A stretch of DNA of 64,000 bases from positions 20,804,477 through 20,868,476 of the forward strand of contig CAIIXF020000004.1 of the NCBI GenBank assembly GCA_903813345.2, read 5' to 3'. Below are positions 44,620 through 59,600 of this stretch, in pieces (position 1 is the first letter of the stretch; each line of letters starts with the position of its first letter). The position numbers and the translations under genes were made by a program. Origin of the DNA: Owenia fusiformis (taxonomy: Eukaryota; Annelida; Polychaeta; Sabellida; Oweniidae). Under the pieces are notes generated by a model. That model searched no databases, had not been told where the DNA came from, and saw nothing but the letters and a program-made list of their open reading frames with translations.

Positions 44620-47600
44620 ATGGCAGAAACATCCAAAATTGATATGGAGCAAATGCGACGTCTTGCTTCAATTATGGAGAAAGGAACAATCAAGTCTGCT
44701 AGCATGCCACAGGTAATTTTATGAAATAAAGTTATTGAATGTTATACCTATTTCTATTATTTTGCAATTGGCACTAATGAATAGTATAGATATAGACTAC
44801 CCCCATGTACAATGTACATGTAAGGGTGTAGACTTTTGGCTTGTAACCGAAGATACCTCAAGAAAAGCCGGAGATTACCGAAGATTTTCTTTGGTACCAT
44901 CAATGTGAAGAGAACGTCTCTGATTGGTCAAAAAGAGAGGCTCGGCATTCTCCGTCAGATTGAATCGGCAAAATTTGGTTGTATGGCTTACCTTCGGTTG
45001 TATGCCCCAACCTCGATTGACTGTAAAAGATGCTGTACCATACAAGTAATAACAAAGGTTTTAGGCCAATATAAAGATGGCAGCAGCATCCTAATCCTAA
45101 TATAAAGAGAATAACAAGGAGGATTGGCTCCCAGAGTGCACCACCGATATTCTGTCCCATATATGGGTATGTCGTAATACAAAATTCGAATTCAAACAGC
45201 CGCCATTTTGTTCACTTCAACATTTAAATCGTGAATTTTGGTCTTATTTTCAAACGAAAAATTCCAAAACTCACAAGAAATGATCGAGATATTGGTTCGA
45301 ATCTTTTGAACTGTTTATTTTGAATTTATAGTCGGTTTTAATTTCAGAAAATAACGACATTTCGACGTTTTCATTGTTGGAAAATATCGAGTTTCGATCC
45401 TGGGAGCCAATCCTCCTTGGAGAATAAGAAATACACACAGATTGATTGCCACGCCATCTTTATTCAAAAATTATTTCTATCACCCTTCACCTATGTAGAA
45501 ACACTATGTGTAATAATCTATTTACAATACCTACACAGGCACTCTAGCCATTTTTGCGGATCTCCTAAAGAACAGATATGTCTGATTGTTGGCACTCTCA
45601 CTGTCATAGTCATCTGTTATAGAAAACTGACTGATGATTGACATTAATGCCTTGTTCATTTATCTGATCTTTAGGCAAAACTGGAAGTTGAAAACAGTCC
45701 TTATATGGAATGAGTTTTGTGTGAAAATACTATTCAAATTTCTGAACATACTCTATGGCACTTACAGTCAACATATTTGTGTTTCAGAGTGTTGAGTTAA
45801 AGGACAAAGATATTCCGTTAGTTACCACAATCCAAGAGGTCGCAGTCTATGATGCCAACAAAGAAGGATATGGCCATGGTAAGTGAAAATATGTCTTTTG
45901 ATGACGGGCTTCCTTCTTGGAGCTCTCTTACTAAATTTTTGGGCCCATCCAAGGGGAAGTAGGCCCCATGCCCCCCCCCCCCAAGGATTCACCAGGGCTT
46001 AATGATACTGCTATTTTACAACTTGAATGTCCAGAGTAACAGATCAGTCAGAAATGGCAATGGCGTGTATAGTGGCAATATAGTGTCAAAAGATTTCTAC
46101 TGTTCATATTCAAATGTGAATAGCGGTCTGTGACTCTGTATTCACTATTGCCATCTAAATGATCAAGCTTTAAAAAGTAAGATAGTAGAATGTCAAAACG
46201 GAGAATAAATTAATAATATTGAGGAATTCAAGAGGTTGATTTTCTTTTAAATTAAACATTCTTCATTCAAGAATGTTTTCTCTTGTAAACATCTCTTGCA
46301 AATAATCTTTTCAAGTATTGCCATTTACCTATGTTTCACTGTGTATATATCTGTTCTCTTTACACAGGTTTAACTGTAACTGTATTTATCCGCTCTCTAT
46401 ATACAGGTTTCACTGTACTGTATTTATCTGTTCATTATATACAGGTTTCACTGTACTGTATTTATCTGTTCATTATTTTCAGGTTTCACTGTACTGTATT
46501 TATCTGTTCATTATATACAGGTTTCACTGTGCTGAATTTATCTGTTCATTATATACAGGTTTCACTGTACTGTATTTATCTGTTCATTATATACAGGTTT
46601 CACTGTACTGTATTTATGTGTTCATTATATACAGGTTTCACTGTACTGTATTTATCTGTTCATTATATACAGGTTTCACTGTACTGTATTTATCTGTTCA
46701 TTATATACAGGTTTCACTGTACTGTATTTATGTGTTCATTATATACAGGTTTCACTGTACTGTATTTATCTGTTCATTATATACAGGTTTCACTGTACTG
46801 TATTTATGTGTTCATTATGTACAGGTTTCACTGTGCTGAATTTATCTGTTCATTATATACAGGTTTCACTGTACTGTATTTTTCTGTTCATTATATTCAG
46901 GTTTCACTGTACTGTATTTATCTGTTCATTATATACAGGTTTCACTGTGCTGAATTTATCTGTTCATTATATACAGGTTTCACTGTACTGTATTTATCTG
47001 TTCATTATACAGGTTTTAGTGTACTGTATTTATCTGTTCATTATATACAGCTTTCACTGTACTGTATTTATCTGTTCATTATACAGGTTTTAGTGTACTG
47101 TATTTATCTGTTCATTATATACAGATTTCACTGTACTGTATTTATCTGTTCATTGTAAAAAAAGGTTTTAGTATTCATATTTCACTCTATGGCGCTTATC
47201 TGCCATCTGTATATGTTCGCTTTACACAAGTATTTCTGTACTATTTATATCCACTCACTTTACCCAGATATTCCTGTATAATTCATTATCTGTTCACTAT
47301 ACATATGTCTCACTGTTTGATATGTATTTGTTTAATCTACAGGTTGAACATGAACAGTACATTGTTTAATCATTCATTCTACACAAGTTTAACTGCATTA
47401 TAATCATTTGCCTCTACCATTGCTAGAATGCAAAAAAGACAGTCAATGGCTTCATTATTCACACCCGGTGATCGTGAATATGGGACGGAGGGGGGGAGCA
47501 GGCAATTTCTGCTAGGAAATTCAACAAATCTGGAAGATTTATTTTTTCAAGAAAATGTTTACTATTGAATTGCTAAATGGATAGGCGCACGGTATGGTAG

Positions 47601-50600
47601 AATATGTTAGGTTTTCTGGGATTTTTTCTGAAACGATACGCATCTAAGGTATGAGATCTATTAAAAAAGGCGTAAGGCCATCAACAGGCACAAATCAACG
47701 TTTTTGCTATAAATCAAGCAACAATGGTCTGGACGACCTGTAATAAATACTTGTAAGTGATGTTATCATAACTAAATTAATGTCATTGCTGAATTTATAA
47801 AATAAGTTTCCATACGTAAAATAAAAAATAATCGAAAATAATTAAAATGGGACGGAGGGGGGGAGGGGACGGAGGGGGGGGAGTAATAATTCTATAAAGT
47901 GAAACAACTTCACACGAATTCTTGTATTTGAAAAATGAACTCATTAACTTAGTAAGAAACTGGATGATATACCCCTGGAGACTGAAAAATGGGAACATTT
48001 GGAGTAAAAGGACTTAAAGTCGCGAAACATCTCTAATCATGTCTTATATACATATTGCTCCCCCCCCCTCCGTCCCCTCCCCCCCTCCGTCCCAAATTCA
48101 TTATTTTCGATTATTTTTTTATTCACATATGGAAACTTATTTTATAAATTCAGCAATGACATTAATTTAGTTATGATAACATCACTTACAAGTATTTATT
48201 ACAGGTCGTCCAGACCATTGTTGCTTGATTTATAGCAAAAACGTTGATTTGTGCCTGTTGATGGCCTTGCGCCTTTTTTAATAGATCTCATACCTTAGAT
48301 GCGTATCGTTTCAGAAAAAATCCCAGAAAACCTAACATATTCTACCATACCGTGCGCCTATCCATTTAGCAATTCAATAGTAAACTTTTTCTTGAAAAAA
48401 TAAATCTTCCAGATTTGTTGAATTTCCTAGCAGAAATTGCCTGCTCCCCCCCTCCGTCCCATATTCACGATCACCGGGTGTGTTATTGGAGGATAAAATA
48501 TTTATCAGTGAAAGCTCTAGTTATAAATAGTCGGTATAAACATATTTGCATCGTTACTTGTATTGAGTTTGACGTCACCTAATAGAGCTTTTAGAACTGA
48601 AACATTGCAGAGCATGATGACAGCCATGAATATTTAGATATTTTTAATGCAAATCAATACTTCAATGATGTTATGAAAAATGTCTTCGCCATAGGACGCC
48701 ACACTTCAACTAACAGCTCGTATAATAGAGACATTTTATTGCTAGAGTTAGTACTTTGAGATGCATATATACAGTTAGATATAAAACAGTGTAAAGACAT
48801 AGAATTATGGACATTTTGGATTAAATATTATCAATTAAAATTTGATCAAATGATGCCAATTAATAAATTATACAGTATTTATCAAATAAACTTAATTTGA
48901 TAGAAAAAATAGATGGCATAAATTCGGGAACACCTCAAAGATTCATTACTTCAAATTCCCCTACAATGTCTGGATTAATTAAGGAGTTTTTATTAAAAGG
49001 TAAATATCTTTTATTATGATAATGTTTTGGTAGAAATTAATTGTGGTTTGTTCTTGTGGCATTGCATTTAATCAACACTTTCAGACATGAAATTATTTAC
49101 CGTAACTCAAATTGTAAATCAAAGTGAGGTACATAAATAATAAGGGTCCTTGTCAAATTCACCAAGTTAAATTAGCAGATAATCTTCAGTATTTCCAACC
49201 TCCATGTTCAATGTCTCAAAGTTTAAGATGTCAAAAGTCAAACTTTGTATATATAGTTTAAAGTCACGCGATTGAGGATTTGTGATGACGCGAAAAATCC
49301 CGGGGTGTAAAAGTGATCTGGTGAGAACATTGATTTCTGTATTTGATCTTTCTTACTCTAAGCATTCAGGTTTTGCCCCAAGTGTGTTGTATTTAGGCCA
49401 AATAACTGCCATCCAAGATATCAGATCAACTAATTATCTCATGTTTTCAAGAATTAAGATCATTGGCGTCTGAAGGGGGAGGGCATTGGGGGCGACCGCC
49501 CCCTCCCCACTTCCCAGATTTTTTTAGATTTTAAACTGAGCCTAGAATTGAAAGCTCTAAAGCTAATAAAGTCAACATGTAATAATGACAGAAATGATAC
49601 TTTGTCAAAGTCAAGTTAAGTTTTCTAAAACACATTTTTCTTGTTAATATTATTGGGAATTTTGTGCTGAGATATGTTCAGAATGAACCAGAGAGGGTCT
49701 AATTTTGAAAAATTTCTGAGGGCACGCCCTCCGACCCCCTAAGATTGCGCTTCACCTTGCGGTGTGCTTCACGCATGACCCATCCATACCCGAAAGTCGC
49801 CCCTCCCTTGGCAAATCCTTCTGACTCCCCTGAAGATTGTATGCTCTATAGAAGTCATTGCATGCATTTTTGAAAAGATTGTTTCCAACATTTTAACTAC
49901 TTCCTTTAATAAGGAAACATTTCATTTTGTCTATAGCTGCTTGAAAACATTTTCTCTTTTTATAATTAATTGCAACAATTTTTAACAATGAGTTAATACA
50001 GTGCAGCTATACTACTCTCTCATTCCACCTGTGCATATCTGCCTTTAAGAATTCCAGAATATTTGCATATCTGTTCCCAATTTTAATACAGTTAAGTATG
50101 TTTACCATCACTTCAGTTAATCAGGAAAACGGAATAGTTATTGAGGAGACAGTAACAGGTTTCCACTGGCTCTTACTTGTTCACAGAGCTTGTAATAGAT
50201 TTAATCTTAACACATTGACACATTACAATGTACAAAAAGACATTTTAATTTGAACACTAGTGAGGCCACCGAAAGATTTTCTTATTTGGATTTGTATCGG
50301 GCTGTATGCATCTCAAGTTTTTTTAACATGGGAATCAATGCTACAAAACCTGGGTTGAAAAGTGTTCAGATTATCATTTAGAAAAGTATTTGGCCCTGTT
50401 CCAATGTACCAGTTTTACTGTATACAGATTAAGATTAACCAACATAAATGGTAACTATGGCAACTTTAGATTATCCACAGATCTAAACATTAATTTTGCA
50501 TCATCTAAGCTACTTGTTTGTCATCTGGGTCTCAAGTTATTGAGTTTTACCTAATGATAAATTGGAGCAGAACAGAATTGACATAGAAGGGATATTAAGA

Positions 50601-53600
50601 TCATACTGAACATATTTTCTGTAAAAAATTTAAAAGGGCTTAATTTGAAAAAGAGAGGATCATATTTCTGTAAAGGCCCAGTTTTTAAAACTAAATTAAA
50701 GATGATGCCTATATTTAAAAATAAAGCTTTTTAATGAGACCTAACTGTTCTTTTTTTCTGGCTTTTATAGCCCATTTATTTCATTTACATCTTCATTGAC
50801 CTAACTGTTCTTGCTGCTGACAATGCTTTGAACTCTTGGAACGTGAAAGTGGATAAAGTCACCATAAAAAAGGAGAAGGTTTGAAAATGTAAAATAATTT
50901 ATGTGTTTTAAGTGTAACTTGACCTACTTGTAAAAAGTTGACATACAAAACTGGCATTATTTCACAGCTATAAATTATACTAAAACTCATTAAATCATTT
51001 GATAAGCTGTGATTTATTGATTAAACGAAAGTAATTAACTGTAAAATGAGGTTAAGTGCGGGAGCCAATTATGTTATACACACACCAATTTCCTTCACAA
51101 ATTTATTAACTGAATAGTTTTTTCAGTTACTGAATAGCTTTTTTATTGTCATTGGGAGATCTGATGGAGGGGGAGGGGCTAAGATGGCTCCAACATTTTT
51201 TTTGGTGGTGCTTTGCCTCTGGGATTTTAACATGGGGAGGGTACTGATAGTTGTATGGGTAACTCACAGCTGCCTGACTCCCAATGCCACTCCCGGGGGT
51301 TTTACTCCAATATATCTCTTAATACCTATGTGCTGCGCCAAAGACAATTAATTTCCTCACAAGATTGAAAGTTTCCATGTATATTTCCTTTCAGACTCAT
51401 AAAAGGAAGTAAATTTTCTTAAATATTGGTATATTAACTACAAAATCCACATTTTGGGTGATTTGTCCCAGACCTCGTCAACTGATTTTACCGATTTATT
51501 ACCATTTTTTGTAGAAAAAACGATTTTTGACTTAAAAAAGGCTCTCTCTGGCTATCTGTATGACAATGAACTGAATGCCAAGATATTTAATAGTGGCTGA
51601 CACGTTTTTAACCTTGAACCCTGTTATGTATAAGTGCCTGGAAAACAGTCCCCTATGCTGTGCTTACATATGATTCTTAATGACAAATAACATACTGATC
51701 TAATGGCATTTTTTCAATAGCCTTCATGTTAATATTCTAAGTGCATGCGGTTTCCAAGGAGATGCAAAGTAGGCATTTGATATTGAATAATATTGTCTTA
51801 ACGATATAATGTTACCTTGTGTAATGTTTTGTTGAATATGATTTGTACTGGCTTCTTAAAAGGAATACTTGAGTGTAGGATGTTGGAACCAATCTTCAGT
51901 TTAACTATCCCAATATTTCCCTTAAAATCTAAGTTTTATTTTCTGAAAAAGAATTTAGATATCTGATTAGATAATGGAGCTGTTTAAGATTTAAGATGTA
52001 GAAATGTCTAAATTCAATCATTCCTATTCATTGCAAAGATAATCTTAAAAAATCAAAAGATTATACATATTGAGGTGAAGTCAGAATTACTCTAGTACTG
52101 TACTAGAAAATAGGCATGGCATAAATGGGCATTAGTACAAATAAATCTTGTATTACTCGTATGTTGTACAGAGACAATGGACAACTTATGAATTTTAACC
52201 AAAGTAAATGATGAGTGCAAACTATATTTACTCTCATCTCATTTCTGCTAAAGAGAGAAACACAGTTATAACATGAACCAAATAATAGCTGTACCTTATC
52301 GAGTGCAAAATCAGGGAATAAAACCCATATTCATTCCCTTCCCAAACAGTGATTACCTGTTCATTCATTTAAAAAAATTCCAGAGGCCCAATAAACAGAA
52401 GTCAACTCAATCTAATCTTATTTTTTCACAGTGAATTCAATCCATAACAATTTCCCCAGTGAATTCAATTCAATTGAATGTTTAATGCCTTGTTATTTCC
52501 TTTTGGAAACTTCCTCTCAATGGAATAACAAAAACTATTGATTGTGTAATGCAGCGTATTAAATAACAAGACCTTTAATTATATAAAGCATATCATTTTC
52601 TCAATTTAATCATTTGGTGCTTTATAATAGAAAACAATTTCATTGATTTCAAGTTATGGATGATTAACAAAAACTGAAAACTTTGCTATTTGAATTGAAT
52701 ACAGCATTATTCACATCCAGAAAAACGCTCTTAAGATACATAATTTAGTACAAGTAAACTGATCTTTATGCAGGGGCATTACTAAGACAGGATTAATGAA
52801 AATATAACTGTAAAAATGTGTGTAAAAGTGTCTTGAAGCCTCAAAGTTAGTGACACCTATGCTATCTTTCATTTAGAGGCTGATGACATTGTGTTCTCAA
52901 AAAGGGTATTTGGAATGTTATGTTATTGTTGGTAACCATATCCTACCCTGGGAAATCATTTATATTTAATTTCTACATATTGGTGTTGGGGGCATTAGAC
53001 ACCGTTTCTTTACATGTTAGATCACAGTTCTCGAGATATATGGGGTTTGTTTTCCTTTTGACTGGTTGTACTGAGATGTTTTTCTCGCACATATCTACAT
53101 CTTTCCACTTCAGAACTTGTGCATACATACATATTATACATGTATTACTGCTCATGTTGCATCAAAGCTGTGTGAAAATCTTAGATTCTTATTAACGTAT
53201 ACATAAAAATATTGGGTGAGACTTGAGATAATGTATGCGGCGCCAGTCAAAATTGAAACTTCTGATTGGGTTCGAAGCCGAGATGCCCGGATATGTCCCA
53301 GCAAAAGCCGGAATTCACATGATTTTTCACGAAGAAGGGGCGGAGTTTAAGCGAGATTCATCGAGACTTCTTCGTGTCAATCGTGTCAATCCCTGCATTG
53401 CTTATTGTTAACTCCACCTTTTTGCCCATATATGGAGTTGGAGATGCCACTTGCGAGCGTGAACAGTTCAGTCTAGAAATAGAAATTTCTTAAGCGATGT
53501 CTTTCTTCAATTTTTCTACACGATATCTCGATAAATAGTGGACATATTTGTACCATTCTTTCGTCAAAATGAGGGTATCGCTGGCCCCCTTAGCAAAAGC

Positions 53601-56600
53601 GCATGGATTTTTTCCATGCAAAGCACATGCAAAGTCCATGCAATCAGAAAAAATCCATGCGAGTCCATGCAATTCGATTGGAAAGAGAAGGCTGAACAGA
53701 AAACCCATGCACTTATCCATGCAATGCCCATGCAAAGTCCATGCGAATGAAACTTTAAAAATTCCCCAAAATATATTTCCATGCAATCACCATGCAATTC
53801 ACATGCAGCATGCAACGACCATGCAAAGTCCATGCAACTGTTTTATTATAGAAAACTAAAATCCATGCAAGTACCATGCAATTTTGCATGTATGCGCATG
53901 GACTACTGAAATCCATGCAAGAACCATGCAATTTGAATCAGACTGAATCCTAATTCCAAAACGAGGCTCATGCAGCCTCTCTTTCAATCAAAGCTGGCTT
54001 AGCCATTTTGGTTTTGGTAAGTCTTCACAAAATCCTATAACATCGGCCCTGATGCAGTTTTACTTTATTTGATTTTGATGTCAACTTTACTATTAGGTAT
54101 TAGTTGTGCATTTGTTCCAGTTTCATCATCATTGTTCATTTAGTTATCCATTTTCTTAAGCTTCAAATTTCTTTTCAATATATCCATTGAATCTTTCTAC
54201 CTTTTGTGCTTTGCCTGTTTGTTTTGATCTTTTCACCTAGAATTCATGCTAATCTGAATCATGATTCAATATGGGTCAGTTTATTTGTATAGGTTTTACA
54301 TAGGACATATACATTCATTAACTCCTTGGAGACTGGAAACTTTTTGGAAAAATGAAGAAAATAAAAAAGTTATTTGTAAAAGAATCTAGAAGCAAGAGAA
54401 GGAAGCAAGGCCCAATAAATTATATAGACCCATATTTTATGGGGTTTTTTCTTGAAAAAATTGAATATGCAAAAGAGTGTCATTGTGACATCATAATTCA
54501 AGATGGCGGATTTGAACTTTTTACAAGACAGAATTATTTTAGCATTTTTTGTTTAAAACTTCAATTTAAAAATCTGAGCAGAGTATAGATCTTTAATGCT
54601 GATCATTCTGTTATATTTGTACTATAGCATAACTCCTACAAATACTTTTTAAAGCGCTTAGACAGAAAATTCCAGGAAAATCCCCATGGCGATTTAACAT
54701 GGGATTTTTGTTTTTGTAATTTTTTGCAATTCGTTATGCTTTGGACCCCCTGTATCTTCATTAATATTATTCTCTGATCACAGTGCTTCAAAATTCAGAA
54801 TATCTTTGCATTCTCTCCCCCTGCGATAAGCATTTCGCCAATTAAGGATTAGGTGAACTATGTGAACTAACATTAAATTAAGTTTAAAATCTGACCAATC
54901 AGAATGTGCTCTTGATGTAAATTGGATGTATACTAAAGTGTAAACTGAGTGTAAGCTTAGGTGTAAATTAGCTCATTTGCATGTGAAATTGGTCACCTAT
55001 TTACTGGGTGTAAAGTAAGTGTAAACTGAGTGTAAACTTAAGTGAAAACTAAGTGCGAACTGGATGTAAAGTAGATGAAAACTTAAGTGTAAAGTGGGTG
55101 TATACTAAGGTGTAAACTGAGTGTAAATTAAAGTGTAAATTAGCCCATTTGCATATGAAATTGGTGGTGACATTTGTCAGCTTAAATGCCTTATTATAAA
55201 TGTTGCATTTAGAAGACTTCTGATCACATGGCATCCTTGACCTAATGTGCAGCAGAGGAAACAGTACTATTATTAACTCTCACAATCTAAAACAGGTGCT
55301 CCTTGATTGATTGACATTGTCAGTAAGGTTGATACTAGTATACGAATTGTATATTACGGGCAGAACAGCAGATGCATGGATGTAGCATGAACCATACAAG
55401 TCCATGCAAAATTGCATGTGGATTGCCTGGTTTTCGATAAAACCCATGCAGATGCATTCAATTTTGCATGTGGATTAACGTGCTTTGCATGGATTTGAAT
55501 GGATGCCGCATGGACTTTGCATGGATTTGAATGGATTTTGCATGGACTTTGCATGGATTTGAATTAGGGCTGCCATCGAACTCAAATGTCAGTGTCGACA
55601 GTCGAACTCTGCTGTCGAAAATATTGTCGACAATCGAACTTTCCAGGGAGAAAAAATCATCGGGAAGTAATTGCCTAATATTGTTACTAAATGCCAAGTT
55701 AATAGAATATTATAGACGAAAATGGGACAAATACCTGCAATGTTTCGACCGGGATTTATTTCGACTGCTCGGGCGAAATCTCGTACAACGTCTCGCAAGA
55801 GAGAAGAGAAGTCATGAAGGGAACTTCCGGGTGAATTTATTTTTTGAAAATGAAATGAATGTGAACAATATTTCCGCAGAATACGCGCACATAACACGTT
55901 GAAATGTGTATTGAAATGTATTGGGGCCATTTGGATATTTTCAAGTAAGTATTGATATCGTTTGCTGTCGACATGACGGGAATTTTTGTCGACTTCGTTG
56001 TCGAACTTGCATTTTGACTGACAAGTCGACGTTCCGACTAATGATGGCAGCCCTAATTTGAATGGATGTTGCATGGATCATGCGAGTCCATGCAATATTG
56101 CATGTGGATTGCATGGTTTTCATATAAATCCATGCAGATGCATGCAATTTTGCATGGACATTGCATGGAACTTATTAACAATATTTCTCGCAGCCTGCAT
56201 GGACTTTGCATGTGGATTAACGTGCTTTGCATGGATTTGAATGGATGTCGCATGGATTTTGCATGGATTTGAATGGATGTTGCATGGACTTTGCATGGAT
56301 TTGAATGGATGTTGCATGGTTTTTTTAAATGAGTTAAAATTCTGCTGCATGTGTTTTGCATTGGTATTGCATGGAAAAATCGCATGGATTTTGCATGGAC
56401 TTTGCATGCATGCGGTTTTGCTAAGGAATACATATTTCCAATCTGTTGGTCAATAGATTTATTCATTGATACTGGCAGGAATTAGATCGTAATAAACATG
56501 CTAAAATTGTAAAACTTGGAACGTTTGACAGTAATCTCCGAGTAATGTATGAATTGCATCGGGAGAAAGCAGGAGAAAAGATGGGACAGTCTGTTGTGTG

Positions 56601-59600
56601 GAGTTTGCAAAGCAATCCCGGATATAAATGACGTCATCTTAGCAGTTTACATGGTTTCGAAAGTGATATATTTTTGTGTCGTAGTGATGAGTTTGAATTA
56701 TGTCGATTATTCGATTGTTATATATAAATAAACATCGATCTTCGGCGAAGATAAAGTAAGAACAACATATATATCCGAGAAACATGTTGGTAAGTACAGT
56801 ATACTATTTCATTTATAATGGCAGAAAATCAAATTGAATCGAAATCGAATTTTCAACTTTTTCAATTTTTTTTCGTTCGATTATTTTGATTTTCAATTTG
56901 ATTTTTACATTCTATCTTCTTCGTCCTGCGGGACTATACTAGGCATAGGCCCGGAACATGTATAACATGAGTCAAATTCACTTAAATAGAACATGCTGTA
57001 AGCTTTATTTCTTTACATTTTTACGGGCCTATGCCTGGGCTATGACTCTAGGCCACTGTAGACTACTAGATCTATAGGACTTAGACTAGCCTAAAGCTAG
57101 AGCCTTAGATCTAGCTCTTTCAGAGGCTGTGACTGATATGTTAGAACAGCCTTTAGAGCCCCCTATCAACCGCTTCAAAATTGTGTTAGTGTCCTCCTTG
57201 CGAAAATCGAAAAAAATTTAAAAGGTGCTTCTGTGCCGAACAGCAAATTCTCATTATACATTGAGAAGCTACTCTTTACCAAGAAACCAAAAATGGAAGT
57301 TTTGACGGAAAGACATGACGTACAAGTCAAAATCTCTGAATCTTGCTAGGTACATGACAGATAAAGAGAATTTAAATCCTGATCGGCAAAAAAGCGGCTA
57401 ATAACTTACATATTTTCTCAACAAAAAGCACTGATGTAGCTCACATTGGGAGATAGTAGTAAGCACTTGAAGTTGATTTCAGTAGATCAGTTACACCTGT
57501 CATGATTTCAAGGAAAGACACAAAGTATCCGTCAAAAGAGAAAAGCTTACATAAATGCGAGCAAAATCTGCAGATTTATTATAGCTATTGACTTCTCGAA
57601 TATGTTGAACGCACAACTCTAAACAATACTTGAAATTGAATAAAATTGACAAAATATGAGAAGACAGTCTAAAACCTAACTGGGAGAGCTGCCATTGTTT
57701 GCCCGGAAATCTTCAGAGATTTTGACTGGTACTTTGTGTCTTTCCATCAAAATTGCCATTTTGGTTTCTCGCTGGGTAATTCACAGATGAAGAGAAATCT
57801 TGATTGACAAAAATACAGCTGATAGCTAACAGCTTTTCTTAAACAGAAGATAAAGGAAGATATAAAGGAACCTGTTATGATTTTGAAGCGGGTGATAGCC
57901 GATAGGGGGCATGTTAAGGCTGTAAGTAGAGGGTGTAGCCGAATAAATCTAACCCAAATAGAGTTTAACACATCTCAGTATAGGCAAAATTAAAATTCAT
58001 TAAGGTTCAGCTGGAAAGTAACATTTTGGTAAAAAATTGCTATACCTGCACATGTTATTTTCTGGTACATAATTAAGTATGAAGGCATGTGTGTATTTCC
58101 TTGCTTTTTTCAGGAAAGTATCATTACACTGTCTACTTTTAGTAAACCTGGAAACAGGTCAATGGTAGCTCCTGTGTTGTCTGGAAACTTTGAAAGAAAA
58201 TTTGGAAAAACAGGAAGTGTGAAATATCAGAATTCCCTGGAGTTCCCTTTGAACGCCTACCAGATATTCTAAAAGAAGACAATGTAATGATACTTTCCTG
58301 AAAAAAGCAAAGACATTGATACATGCCTTCATACTTTATTTTGTACCAGAAAATAACATGTGCAGGTATAGCAATTTTTTACCAAAATGTTACTTTCCAG
58401 CTGTACCTTAAAGTTTCATCACTTTAGCATGTGTACATTTGCTGGCCTTCTAATATTTTGCCAATAGATTTGTTAGGCTTGATTGCAAATTCTTATGAAA
58501 TATAAGAGTGTATGGTTTCAATGTACTGTACTCCCGATATTTTTCGCGTGCAATTTAGTTTCGTGCTTTTCGCGATTGTGTAAAAATCACGAAAATTAAT
58601 AGTCGCGAATATCGCCAATTAAAGGCTGAGGTGCAACATGCCATTGACTAAGATCTAGAGATTGTTAATCTTATCCAAAGTATATGATATTGGGTAGGTG
58701 TAATTACTGTAGATAAGATAAATTAATTTTGAGGATTCAGAGAATAATGGAAGTTAAACCTTTGATATCCGCAAAATTTAATGGCCGCAAAATTGGTATT
58801 TCTCAAAATTCATGAAATTTAAACTCGCAAATTAACCGGTAGTACAGTATTTGCATGTGGAATAATTATGATATTGAGAGCATTGATGAAACAAATGCAA
58901 TGAACTGATTTGATTGGCCAAGGGAGCATTGGAATTTTGACCTGAAGTTCACATGATTGTTGCTATAGGCCTTATGATTTTTTGGAATTCCAGTAATACT
59001 ATTAATGTCTATTATACTTATACAGTAAAACCTGTCTTATCCAAATGCCACCGCTACAAATTAAAAACATTCAGATTTAAACGTCTGATTTCGAGGTTTT
59101 TGCATCCGAAAGATTCTTGATTTTGAAAAAATATTAATGCATTTTCACTTAATATTACTAGCATTGTAGGCGTTATGATTTTTTGGAATTCCAGTAATAC
59201 TATTATACTTATACAGTAATATCTGTCTAATACTTATTCAGTAATATCTGTCTAATCCAAATGCCACCATGACCAGTTAAAACACCATGACCAGTTAAAA
59301 AAAACATTCAGATGTGGAGGTGATCGGATTTCGAGGATTTTGCATTCGCAAGATTCTGCATTTAAAAATATAAATGCATTTTCACTAAAAAGTATTAAGA
59401 TTACTTTTGACCGCATAGCTTTATGACATTCCAAAATCCAAATCGAATGCTTGAAAGGTAAAACAGAAGTGTGCAATCAGAGATGATAGATACTATTGCA
59501 TGAGTATATGAAGGCCATGTGTCAACTCTTCGATTGATAATACGCCTCGAAATAAACACCCACTGGCTTGGGAAAGCTATTTTCCCTCTTAATAAATGCC

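Larger units (their letters stand above)
53588..56427. mobile_element. element with inverted CATGCA arrays
   Basis: The ends are CCTTAGCAAAA-x-CGCATG, inverted. The left 350 bp is a dense array of CCATGCAA words on the plus strand, and the right region (about 55370-56420) is the same array inverted (TTGCATGG). The 1.4-kb middle has no transposase. Spacing between words is irregular, near 10-20 bp. The right array is interrupted by a hAT MITE. Short open frames across the arrays are artefacts of the repeated words. The family is unknown. Confidence 0.7.

Noticed and set aside
44836-45160. Overlapping 86-89-codon frames upstream of and into the hAT MITE
   Set aside because: They lie within intron 1 of the unidentified gene, overlap the MITE end and lack any domain signal.
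46331-47158. Open frames of up to 275 codons across the 38-bp repeat
   Set aside because: The open frames arise because the repeat unit lacks stops. The peptide is the same motif cycling through frames, and the period is not a multiple of three.
46331-47158. A CRISPR-like array
   Set aside because: The units are directly contiguous with no unique spacers, and the genome is eukaryotic.
50771-50880. A possible exon of the unidentified gene (ends in KVTIKKEK)
   Set aside because: The only upstream AG would put it in the wrong phase after exon 2 (a stop results), and the donor GTTTGA is weak.
53490-56466. Several 60-160-codon frames on both strands
   Set aside because: They are translations of the CATGCA word arrays and of the nested MITE, mirrored on both strands.
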